Notes under the pieces: model-generated
What the model saw: the letters and a program-made list of their open reading frames with translations, nothing else
Databases searched by the model: none
What the model was told of the DNA's origin: nothing
Part shown: positions 42,601-52,222 of the stretch, one piece after another
Layout of the letters: each line of letters opens with the position of its first letter
Position numbering within the stretch: the first letter of the stretch is position 1
Origin: Saposhnikovia divaricata
Taxonomy: Eukaryota; Streptophyta; Magnoliopsida; Apiales; Apiaceae
Assembly (NCBI GenBank): GCA_036435485.1
Contig: CM071595.1
Span: 2,542,001-2,606,000 of the forward strand
Direction: 5' to 3'
Length of the DNA: 64,000 nucleotides
Translations under genes and position numbers: made by a program

Positions 42601-45600
42601 TTGTGTCAAATAAAATTTCGTTGAATTCCAATAACCCATAGGAACAAAATATTTATAAATATCAACAAAATGGTCCGACCCGATTTTTAACAATATCCCG
42701 TGTACTAACCCCTTTGAGGATTATCCAAAAACCGAGTTTTGACTATATCAGCTCCGATTCAGGTCTGAATTGCTTCAAATAAAATTTCGTTGAATTCCAA
42801 TAACCCATAGGAACAAAATATGTAAAAATATCCTTAAAATGGTCCGACTAGATTTTTAACAATATCCCGTGTACTAACCACTTTGAGAATTTTCCGAAAA
42901 CCGAGTTTCGATCATATCAGCTCCGATTCCGGTCCGAACTGCGTCAAATAAAATTTTGTTGAATTCCAATAACCTATAGGAACAAAATATGTAAAAATAT
43001 CCACAAAATGGTCCGACTCGATTTTTAACAATATCCCGTGTACTAACCCCTTTGAGGATTATCCAAAAACCGAGTTTTGACTATATATGCTCCGATACAG
43101 GTCTGAATTGTGTCAAATAAAATTTCGTTGAATTCCAATAACCCATAGGAACAAAATATTTAAAAATATCAACAAAATGGTCCGACCCGATTTTTAACAA
43201 TATCCCATGTACTAACCCCTTTGAGGATTATCCAAAAACCGAGTTTTGACTATATCAGCTCCGATTCAGGTCTGAATTGCGTCAAATAAAATTTCGTTGA
43301 ATTCCAATAACCCATAGGAACAAAATATGTAAAAATATCCTTAAAATGGTCCGACTCGATTTTTAACAATATCCCGTGTACTAACCACTTTGAGGATTAT
43401 CCGAAAACCGAGTTTCGTTCATATCAGCTCCGATTCAGGTCTGAATTCCGTCAAATAAAATTTAGTTGAATTCCAATAACCCATAGGAACAAAATATGTA
43501 AAAATATCCACAAAATGGTCCGACCCGATTTTTAACAATATCCCGTGTACTAACCCCTTTGAGAATTTTCCGAAAACCGAGTTTCGATCATATCAGCTCC
43601 GATTCCGGTCTGAATTGCGTCAAATAAAATTTCGTTGAATTCCAATAACCCATAGGAACAAAATATTTAAAAATATCCACAAAATGGTCCGACTCGATTT
43701 TTAACAATATCCTGTGTACTAACCCCTTTGAGAATTTTCCGAAAACCGAGTTTCGATCATATCAGCTCCGATTCCGGTCTGAATTGCGTCAAATAAAATT
43801 TCGTTGAATTCCAATAACCCATAGAAACAAAATATTTAAAAATATCAACAAAATGGTCCGACCCGATTTTTAACAATATCCCGTGTACTAACCCCTTTGA
43901 GGATTATCCAAAAACCGAGTTTTGACTATATCAGCTCCGATTCAGGTCTGAATTGCGTCAAATAAAATTTCGTTGAATTCCAATAACCCATAGGAATAAA
44001 ATATTTAAAAATATCCACAAAATGGTCCGACTCGATTTTTAACAATATCCCGTGTACTAACCCCTTTGAGGATTATCGAAAAACCGAGTTTTGACTATAT
44101 AAGCTCCAATACAGGTCTGAATTGTGTCAAATAAAATTTCGTTGAATTCCAATAACCCATAGGAACAAAATATTTAAAAATATCAACAAAATGGTCCGAC
44201 CCGATTTTTAACAATATCCCGTGTACTAACCCCTTTGAGGATTATCCAAAAACCGAGTTTTGACCATATCAGCTCCGATTCAGGTCTGAATTGCGTCAAA
44301 TAAAATTTCGTTGAATTCCAATAACCCATAGGAACAAAATATGTAAAAATATCCTTAAAATGGTCCGACTCGATTTTTAACAATATCCCGTGTACTAACC
44401 ACTTTGAGGATTATCCGAAAACCGAGTTTCGTTCATATCAGCTCCGATTCAGGTCTGAATTGCGTCAAATAAAATTTAGTTGAATACCAATAACCTATAG
44501 GAACAAAATATTTAAAAATATCCACAAAATGGTCCGACCCGATTTTTAACAATATCCCGTGTACTAACCCCTTTGAGAATTTTCCGAAAACCGAATTTCG
44601 ATCATATCAGCTCCGATTCCGGTCTGAATTACGTCAAATAAAATTTCGTTGAATTCCAATAACCCATAGGAACAAAATACTTAAGAATATCCAAAAAATG
44701 GTCCGACTCGATTTTTAACAATATCCCGTGTACTTACCCCTTTGAGGATTATCCAAAAACCGAGTTTTGACTATATAAGCTCCGATACAGGTCTGAATTG
44801 TGTCAAATAAAATTTCGTTGAATTCCAATAACCCATAGGAACAAAATATTTAAAAATATCAACAAAATGGTCCGACCCGATTTTTAACAATATCCCGTGT
44901 ACTAACCCCTTTGAGGATTATCCAAAAACCGAGTTTTGACTATATCAGCTCCGATTCAGGTCTGAATTGCGTCAAATAAAATTTCGTTGAATTCCAATAA
45001 CCCATAAGAACAAAATATGTAAAAATATCCTTAAAATGGTCCGACTCGATTTTTAACAATATCCCGTGTACTAACCACTTTGAGGATTATCCGAAAACCG
45101 AGTTTCGTTCATATCAGCTCCGATTCAGGTCTGAATTGCGTCAAATAAAATTTAGTTGAATTCCAATAACCCATAGGAACAAAATATGTAAAAATATCCA
45201 CAAAATGGTCCGACCCGATTTTTAACAATATCCCGTGTACTAACCCCTTTGAGAATTTTCCAAAAACCGAGTTTCGATCATATCAGCTCCGATTCCGGTC
45301 TGAATTGCGTCAAATAAAATTTCGTTGAATTCCAATAACCCATAAGAACAAAATATTTAAAAATATCCACAAAATGGTCCGACTCGATTTTTAACAATAT
45401 CCCGTGTACTAACCCCTTTGAGGATTATCCAAAAACCGAGTTTTGACTATATAAGCTCCGATACAGGTCTGAATTGTGTCAAATAAAATTTCGTTGAATT
45501 CCAATAACCCATAGGAACAAAATATTTATAAATATCAACAAAATGGTCCGACCCGATTTTTAACAATATCCCGTGTACTAACCCCTTTGAGGATTATCCA

Positions 45601-47440
45601 AAAACCGAGTTTTGACTATATCAGCTCCGATTCAGGTCTGAATTGCTTCAAATAAAATTTCGTTGAATTCCAATAACCCATAGGAACAAAATATGTAAAA
45701 ATATCCTTAAAATGGTCCGACTCGATTTTTAACAATATCCCGTGTACTAACCACTTTGAGAATTTTCCGAAAACCGAGTTTCGATCATATCAGCTCCGAT
45801 TCCGGTCCGAACTGCGTCAAATAAAATTTTGTTGAATTCCAATAACCTATAGGAACAAAATATGTAAAAATATCCACAAAATGGTCCGACTCGATTTTTA
45901 ACAATATCCCGTGTACTAACCCCTTTGAGGATTATCCAAAAACCGAGTTTTGACTATATATGCTCCGATACAGGTCTGAATTGTGTCAAATAAAATTTCG
46001 TTGAATTCCAATAACCCATAGGAACAAAATATTTAAAAATATCAACAAAATGGTCCGACCCGATTTTTAACAATATCCCATGTACTAACCCCTTTGAGGA
46101 TTATCCAAAAACCGAGTTTTAACTATATCAGCTCCGATTCAGGTCTGAATTGCGTCAAATAAAATTTCGTTGAATTCCAATAACCCATAGGAACAAAATA
46201 TGTAAAAATATCCTTAAAATGGTCCGACTCGATTTTTAACAATATCCCGTGTACTAACCACTTTGAGGATTATCCGAAAACCGAGTTTCGTTCATATCAG
46301 CTCCGATTCAGGTCTGAATTCCGTCAAATAAAATTTAGTTGAATTCCAATAACCCATAGGAACAAAATATGTAAAAATATCCACAAAATGGTCCGACCCG
46401 ATTTTTAACAATATCCCGTGTACTAACCCCTTTGAGAATTTTCCGAAAACCGAGTTTCGATCATATCAGCTCCGATTCCGGTCTGAATTGCGTCAAATAA
46501 AATTTCGTTGAATTCCAATAACCCATAGGAACAAAATATTTAAAAATATCCACAAAATGGTCTGACTCGATTTTTAACAATATCCTGTGTACTAACCCCT
46601 TTGAGAATTTTCCGAAAACCGAGTTTCGATCATATCAGCTCCGATTCCGGTCTGAATTGCGTCAAATAAAATTTCGTTGAATTCCAATAACCCATAGAAA
46701 CAAAATATTTAAAAATATCAACAAAATGGTCCGACCCGATTTTTAACAATATCCCGTGTACTAACCCCTTTGAGTATTATCCAAAAACCGAGTTTTGACT
46801 ATATCAGCTCCGATTCAGGTCTGAATTGCGTCAAATAAAATTTCGTTGAATTCCAATAACCCATAGGAACAAAATATTTAAAAATATCCACAAAATGGTC
46901 CGACTCGATTTTTAACAATATCCCGTGTACTAACCCCTTTGAGGATTATCCAAAAACCGAGTTTTGACTATATAAGCTCCGATACAGGTCTGAATTGTGT
47001 CAAATAAAATTTCGTTGAATTCCAATAACCCATAGGAACAAAATATTTAAAAATATCAACAAAATGGTCCGACCCGATTTTTAACAATATCCCGTGTACT
47101 AACCCCTTTGAGGATTATCCAAAAACCGAGTTTTGACCATATCAGCTCCGATTCAGGTCTGAATTGCGTCAAATAAAATTTCGTTGAATTCCAATAACCC
47201 ATAGGAACAAAATATGTAAAAATATCCTTAAAATGGTCCGACTCGATTTTTAACAATATCCCGTGTACTAACCACTTTGAGGATTATCCGAAAACCGAGT
47301 TTCATTCATATCAGCTCCGATTCAGGTCTGAATTGCGTCAAATAAAATTTAGTTGAATACCAATAACCTATAGGAACAAAATATTTAAAAATATCCACAA
47401 AATGGTCCGACCCGATTTTTAACAATATCCCGTGTACTAA
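39650..47440. repeat. 17-mer HOR of 2873 bp, two full copies and one partial
   Basis: TATATGCTCCGATAC starts at 40211, 43084 and 45957; TTTATAAATATC starts at 39779, 42652 and 45525. Both give exactly 2873 bp, or 17 x 169. A 66-codon minus-strand open frame recurs at 41310, 44183 and 47056 with an identical translation, which shows near identity of the copies. Reading left to right the unit is D-A-C''-D-A-B-C-C-A-D-A-B-C-D-A-B-C, where C'' starts like B (CCACTTTG) and continues as C with GGTCCGAACTG. Other shared markers are GAATACCAATAACCTATAGG and TACTTAAGAATATCC. The third copy lacks one C monomer at its ~47440 edge. Confidence 0.92.
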
Positions 47441-50400
47441 CCCCTTTGAGGATTATCCAAAAACCGAGTTTTGACTATATAAGCTCCGATACAGGTCTGA
47501 ATTGTGTCAAATAAAATTTCGTTGAATTCCAATAACCCATAGGAACAAAATATTTAAAAATATCAACAAAATGGTCCGACCCGATTTTTAACAATATCCC
47601 GTGTACTAACCCCTTTGAGGATTATCCAAAAACCGAGTTTTGACTATATCAGCTCCGATTCAGGTCTGAATTGCGTCAAATAAAATTTCGTTGAATTCCA
47701 ATAACCCATAAGAACAAAATATGTAAAAATATCCTTAAAATGGTCCGACTCGATTTTTAACAATATCCCGTGTACTAACCACTTTGAGGATTATCCGAAA
47801 ACCGAGTTTCGTTCATATCAGCTCCGATTCAGGTCTGAATTGCGTCAAATAAAATTTAGTTGAATTCCAATAACCCATAGGAACAAAATATGTAAAAATA
47901 TCCACAAAATGGTCCGACCCGATTTTTAACAATATCCCGTGTACTAACCCCTTTGAGAATTTTCCAAAAACCGAGTTTCGATCATATCAGCTCCGATTCC
48001 GGTCTGAATTGCGTCAAATAAAATTTCGTTGAATTCCAATAACCCATAAGAACAAAATATTTAAAAATATCCACAAAATGGTCCGACTCGATTTTTAACA
48101 ATATCCCGTGTACTAACCCCTTTGAGGATTATCCAAAAACCGAGTTTTGACTATATAAGCTCCGATACAGGTCTGAATTGTGTCAAATAAACTTTCGTTG
48201 AATTCCAATAACCCATAGGAACAAAATATTTAAAAATATCAACAAAATGGTCCGACCCGATTTTTAACAATATCCCGTGTACTAACCCCTTTGAGGATTA
48301 TCCAAAAACCGAGTTTTGACTATATCAGCTCCGATTCAGGTCTGAATTGCGTCAAATAAAATTTCGTTGAATTCCAATAACCCATAGGAACAAAATATGT
48401 AAAAATATCCACAAAATGGTCCGACCCGATTTTTAACAATATCCCGTGTACTAACCCCTTTGAGAATTTTCCAAAAACCGAGTTTCGATCATATCAGCTC
48501 CGATTCCGGTCTGAATTGCGTCAAATAAAATTTCGTTGAATTCCAATAACCCATAAGAACAAAATATTTAAAAATATCCACAAAATGGTCCGACTCGATT
48601 TTTAACAATATCCCGTGTACTAACCCCTTTGAGGATTATCCAAAAACCGAGTTTTGACTATATAAGCTCCGATACAGGTCTGAATTGTGTCAAATAAACT
48701 TTCGTTGAATTCCAATAACCCATAGGAACAAAATATTTAAAAATATCAACAAAATGGTCCGACCCGATTTTTAACAATATCCCGTGTACTAACCCCTTTG
48801 AGGATTATCCAAAAACCGAGTTTTGACTATATCAGCTCCGATTCAGGTCTGAATTGCGTCAAATAAAATTTCGTTGAATTCCAATAACCCATAGGAACAA
48901 AATATGTAAAAATATCCTTAAAATGGTCCGACTCGATTTTTAACAATATCCCGTGTACTAACCACTTTGAGGATTATCCGAAAACCGAGTTTCGTTCATA
49001 TCAGCTCCGATTCAGGTCTGAATTGCGTCAAATAAAATTTAGTTGAATTCCAATAACCCATAGGAACAAAATATGTAAAAATATCCACAAAATGGTCCGA
49101 CCCGATTTTTAACAATATCCCGTGTACTAACCCCTTTGAGAATTTTCCGAAAACCGAGTTTCGATCATATCAGCTCCGATTCCGGTCTGAATTGCGTCAA
49201 ATAAAATTTCGTTGAATTCCAATAACCCATAGGAACAAAATATTTAAAAATATCCACAAAATGGTCCGACTCGATTTTTAACAATATCCCGTGTACTAAC
49301 CCCTTTGAGGATTATCCAAAAACCAAGTTTTGACTATATAAGCTCCGATACAGGTCTGAATTGTGTCAAATAAAATTTCGTTGAATTCCAATAACCCATA
49401 AGAACAAAATATTTAAAAATATCAACAAAATGGTCCGACCCGATTTTTAACAATATCCCGTGTACTAACCCCTTTGAGGATTATCCAAAAACCGAGTTTT
49501 GACTATATCAGCTCCGATTCAGGTCTGAATTGCGTCAAATAAAATTTCGTTGAATTCCAATAACCCATAGGAACAAAATATGTAAAAATATCCTTAAAAT
49601 GGTCCGAATCGATGTTTAACAATATCCCGTGTACTAACCACTTTGAGGATTATCCGAAAACCGAGTTTCGTTCATATCAGCTCCGATTCAGGTCTGAATT
49701 GCGTCAAATAAAATTTAGATGAATACCAATAACCTATAGGAACAAAATATTTAAAAATATCCACAAAATGGTCCGACCCGATTTTTAACAATATCCCGTG
49801 TACTAACCCCTTTGAGAATTTTCCGAAAACCGAGTTTCGATCATATCAGCTCCGATTCCGGTCTGAATTGCGTCAAATAAAATTTCGTTGAATTCCAATA
49901 ACCCATAGGAACAAAATACTTAAAAATATCCACAAAATGGTCCGACTCGATTTTTAACAATATCCCGTGTACTAACCCCTTTGAGGATTATCCAAAAACC
50001 GAGTTTTGACTATATAAGCTCCGATACAGGTCTGAATTGTGTCAAATAAAATTTCGTTGAATTCCAATAACATATAGGAACAAAATATTTAAAAATATCA
50101 ACAAAACGGACCGACCCGATTTTTAACAATATCCCGTGTACTAACCCCTTTGAGGATTATCCAAAAACCGAGTTTTGACTATATCAGCTCCGATTCAGGT
50201 CTGAATTGCGTAAAATAAAATTTCGTTGAATTCCAATAACCCATAGGAACAAAATATGTAAAAATATCCTTAAAATGGTCCGACTCGATTTTTAACAATA
50301 TCCCGTGTACTAACCACTTTGAGAATTATCCGAAAACCGAGTTTCGTTCATATCAGCTCCGATTCAGGTCTGAATTGCGTCAAATAAAATTTCGTTGAAT

Positions 50401-51424
50401 TCCAATAACCCATAGGATCAAAATATTTAAAAATATCCACAAAATGGTCTGACCCAATTTTTAACAATATCCCGTGTACTAACCCCTTTGAGAATTTTCC
50501 GAAAACCGTGTTTCGATCATATCAGCTCCATTTCCGGTCTGAATTGCGTCAAATAAAATTTCGTTTAATTCCAATAACCCATAAGAACAAAATATGTAAA
50601 AATATCCACAAAATGGTCCGACCCGATTTTTAACAATATCCCGTGTACTAACCCCTTTTAGAATTTTCCGAAAACCGAGTTTCGATCATATCAGCTCCGA
50701 TTCCGGTCTGAATTGCGTCAAATAAAATTTCGTTGAATTCCAATAACCCATAGGAACAAAATATTTAAAAATATCCACAAAATGGTCCGACTCGATTTTT
50801 AACAATATCCCGTGTACTAACCCCTTTGAGGATTATCCAAAAACCGAGTTTTGACTATATAAGCTCCGATACAGGTCTGAATTGTGTCAAATAAAATTTC
50901 GTTGAATTCCAATAACCCATAGGAACAAAATATTTAAAAATATCAACAAAATGGTCCGACCCGATTTTTAACAATATCCCGTGTACTAACCCCTTTGAGG
51001 ATTATCCAAAAACTGAGTTTTGACTATATCAGCTCCGATTCAGGTCTGAATTGCGTCAAATAAAATTTCGTTGAATTCCAATAACCCATAGGAACAAAAT
51101 ATGTAAAAATATCCTTAAAATGGTCCGACTCGATTTTTAACAATATCCCGTGTACTAACCACTTTGAGGATTATCCGAAAACCGAGTTTCGATCATATCA
51201 GCTCCGATTCCGGTCTGAATTGCGTCAAATAAAATTTCGTTGAATTCCAATAACCCATAGGAACAAAATACTTAAAAATATCCACAAAATGGTCCGACAC
51301 GATTTTTAACAATATCCCGTGTACTAACCCCTTTGAGGATTATCCAAAAACCGAGTTTTGACTATATAAGCTCCGATACAGGTCTGAATTGTGTCAAATA
51401 AAATTTCGTTGAATTCCAATAACC
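47440..51424. repeat. C-D-A-B domain with decayed 17-mer and local duplications
   Basis: This begins as the rest of the third 17-mer copy minus one monomer: CATAAG at 45003 and 47707 is 2704 bp apart, 16 monomers instead of 17. It then passes into regular C-D-A-B rounds. Divergence between monomers is higher here than in the HORs, with private changes such as TTTAGATGAATACC (~49717), ACAAAACGGACCGACC (~50101) and CTCCATTTCCGG (~50526). No gene. Confidence 0.7.
47920..48930. repeat. Local tandem duplication of three monomers (507 bp)
   Basis: The D-type variant CAAATAAACTTTCG occurs only twice in the window, with ACTTTCG at 48191 and 48698, exactly 507 bp apart. Both copies also share TTTTCCAAAAACCGAG and CATAAGAACAAAATATTT upstream in a C monomer. 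A C-D-A block of three monomers has therefore been duplicated in tandem, recently enough to keep private variants. Confidence 0.85.
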
Positions 51425-51432
51425 CATAGGAA
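51425..51432. repeat. 8-bp target-site duplication, left copy
   Basis: CATAGGAA is normal satellite sequence (monomer positions ~114-121) and is repeated exactly at 52215..52222. In other monomers it occurs once, so they all serve as empty sites. Eight bases is the hAT duplication length. Confidence 0.95.
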
Positions 51433-51444
51433 TAGGGATGGCAA
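51433..51444 (+). repeat. Left terminal inverted repeat of the hAT element
   Basis: TAGGGATGGCAA, 12 bp, is the exact inverse complement of 52203..52214. The match stops at the thirteenth base (T here, A in the inverted right end). It starts immediately after the 8 bp target duplication. Confidence 0.95.
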
Positions 51445-51648
51445 TCGGGTCGGATCGGGTCGGGTTTGGCCAAATCCAAATCCAAACCCGATTTTTTGGA
51501 TAAAACCCGAACCCGACCCGAACCCGAAAAATACCCGAAAACTGAAACCCGAACCCGATCCAATGGATTTCGGGTGGATTTCGGGTATACCCGAAACCCG
51601 AAAATTTTTGGATTTGGATAATACCCGAAACCCGAAACCCGAAAAATT
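51445..51648. repeat. Left subterminal CCCGA/TCGGGT-rich region of the hAT element
   Basis: A short TCGGGT run lies beside the TIR, then CCAAATCCAAATCC, then a long block of ACCCGAA and CCCGAAA repeats. The ACCCGA block is inverted relative to the TCGGGT block at the right end, so single strands of the element could fold on themselves. In Ac/Ds elements, clustered subterminal motifs are bound by transposase; that these repeats do so here is inference. Translations are low-complexity and not genes. Confidence 0.75.
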
Positions 51649-51987
51649 TATAAAAAGTATTATTAATATTATATAAATAAATTATATTCTGTGCATTAAT
51701 TTTAATATTTTAATATTTAATTTTGTTATAAAATTTTACATATAATCAATTTTTAAATGAATTTAAATCATTAAAATAACCAAATAGATTTGATATGAAA
51801 TACATCTTAAACACTTAGAGTCTAAAAATGTTTTAATATTTCGGTTTTAATAATACAAGGTTATTTGTTATACGATGCACCAATGACTTTTATATAAAAT
51901 GTATTACATTATGAAATATATTATAGTATAAATTATATACATATATACATACACACACACACACACACACTTACATACATATATATA
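51649..51987. other. AT-rich core of the hAT element
   Basis: This is about 340 bp of very AT-rich sequence with stops in all frames and no similarity to the satellite. It contains an (AC)10 run and alternating TA/CA tracts just before the right subterminal block. No coding capacity or recognisable transposase fragment is visible. Confidence 0.8.
51951..51970 (+). repeat. (AC)10 microsatellite
   Basis: Twenty bases of perfect AC repeat lie inside the transposon core, flanked by ATATATACAT and TTACATACATATATATAC. It belongs to the element, not to the satellite, and is likely to vary in length between alleles. Confidence 0.95.
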
Positions 51988-52202
51988 CGGGTTTTTTTTC
52001 GGGTTTCGGGTTCGGATCGGGTTTGGATCGGTTTTCGGGTTTTGGATCGGGTTTCGGATCGGGTTTCATAATATCCAAATCCAAATCCAAAAATTTTCGG
52101 GTTTGAAAATCAAATCCAAATCCAAATCCAAATCCAAAAAATCGGGTTCGGGTTATCCAAAATTTCGGGTTTCGGATCGGGTATCCGTCGGATCGGATTT
52201 TT
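51988..52202. repeat. Right subterminal TCGGGT-rich region of the hAT element
   Basis: Repeated CGGGTTT and TCGGATCGGGT motifs are mixed with CCAAATCCAAATCC tracts, ending in a T-run against the right TIR. The block is roughly the inverse of the left CCCGAA block, giving imperfect fold-back potential. A 91-codon open frame on the minus strand spans it but encodes only repetitive Phe-Gly, Asp-Leu and Lys-Pro-Asp tracts and reads out into satellite, so it is not called a gene. Confidence 0.75.
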
Positions 52203-52214
52203 TTGCCATCCCTA
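52203..52214 (-). repeat. Right terminal inverted repeat of the hAT element
   Basis: TTGCCATCCCTA, a perfect 12 bp inverse complement of the left end, is followed directly by the second copy of CATAGGAA. Confidence 0.95.
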
Positions 52215-52222
52215 CATAGGAA
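52215..52222. repeat. 8-bp target-site duplication, right copy
   Basis: This second CATAGGAA, identical to 51425..51432, is followed by CAAAATATTT, which continues the interrupted D-type monomer. Confidence 0.95.

Larger units (their letters stand above)
1..51432. repeat. 169-bp satellite array, left block (~304 monomers)
   Basis: Head-to-tail copies of one 169 bp monomer fill this block without interruption. The ATATCCCGTG motif falls at 1, 170, 339 and so on. All copies share one orientation. Monomer positions ~83-128, from GTCAAATAAAATTT through GAATTCCAATAACCCATAGG, are nearly invariant. Positions 17-70 and 129-156 carry the variants that define types A, B, C and D. Single-base to 7-base indels are rare and shared between HOR copies. 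Stops interrupt every frame, and the few short open frames are monomer translations. Monomer length, AT-richness, HOR structure and lack of genes fit a plant (peri)centromeric satellite. Centromere function itself is inferred and would depend on CENH3 occupancy. The array is already in progress at base 1, so its left edge lies outside the window. Confidence 0.97.
51433..52214. mobile_element. Non-autonomous hAT (Ac/Ds-like) DNA transposon inserted in the satellite
   Basis: This 782 bp insertion is the only non-satellite DNA in the window. It is bounded by perfect 12 bp terminal inverted repeats (TAGGGATGGCAA / TTGCCATCCCTA) and flanked by identical 8 bp copies of CATAGGAA. An 8 bp target-site duplication with a TAGGGATG-type terminus is the signature of the hAT superfamily; maize Ac/Ds ends in a very similar TAGGGATGAAA. 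The ends are rich in TCGGGT/ACCCGA and CCAAATC motifs, and the centre is AT-rich. There is no transposase: the open frames are short and encode only low-complexity repeats such as alternating Phe-Gly or Lys-Pro-Asp. It would have to be moved by a transposase supplied from elsewhere. Intact TIRs and duplication suggest a fairly recent insertion. Superfamily call is strong; family name not assigned. Confidence 0.93.

Noticed and set aside
41310..47256. Three identical 66-codon minus-strand open frames at 41310, 44183 and 47056
   Set aside because: They are translations of a D-type 3' end and an A monomer and recur only because the 17-mer HOR repeats every 2873 bp. There is no gene context, no start signal and no codon-level constraint; they serve only as HOR markers.
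51324..51563. 79-codon minus-strand open frame across the left transposon border
   Set aside because: It starts in the TCGGGT-rich end of the hAT element and runs into satellite. Arg/Val/Ser-Gly and Asp-Leu tracts come from the DNA repeat, not from a protein.
51988..52200. Telomere-like or interstitial telomeric repeat in the GGGTTT-rich block
   Set aside because: The motifs are TCGGGTTTCGGGT and GGATCGGG, not the plant TTTAGGG repeat, and they sit symmetrically within a transposon.
51433..52214. Helitron or retrotransposon fragment as the identity of the insertion
   Set aside because: Perfect 12 bp TIRs and an 8 bp target duplication exclude Helitrons (no TIR, no duplication) and LTR elements (TG...CA ends, about 5 bp duplication).
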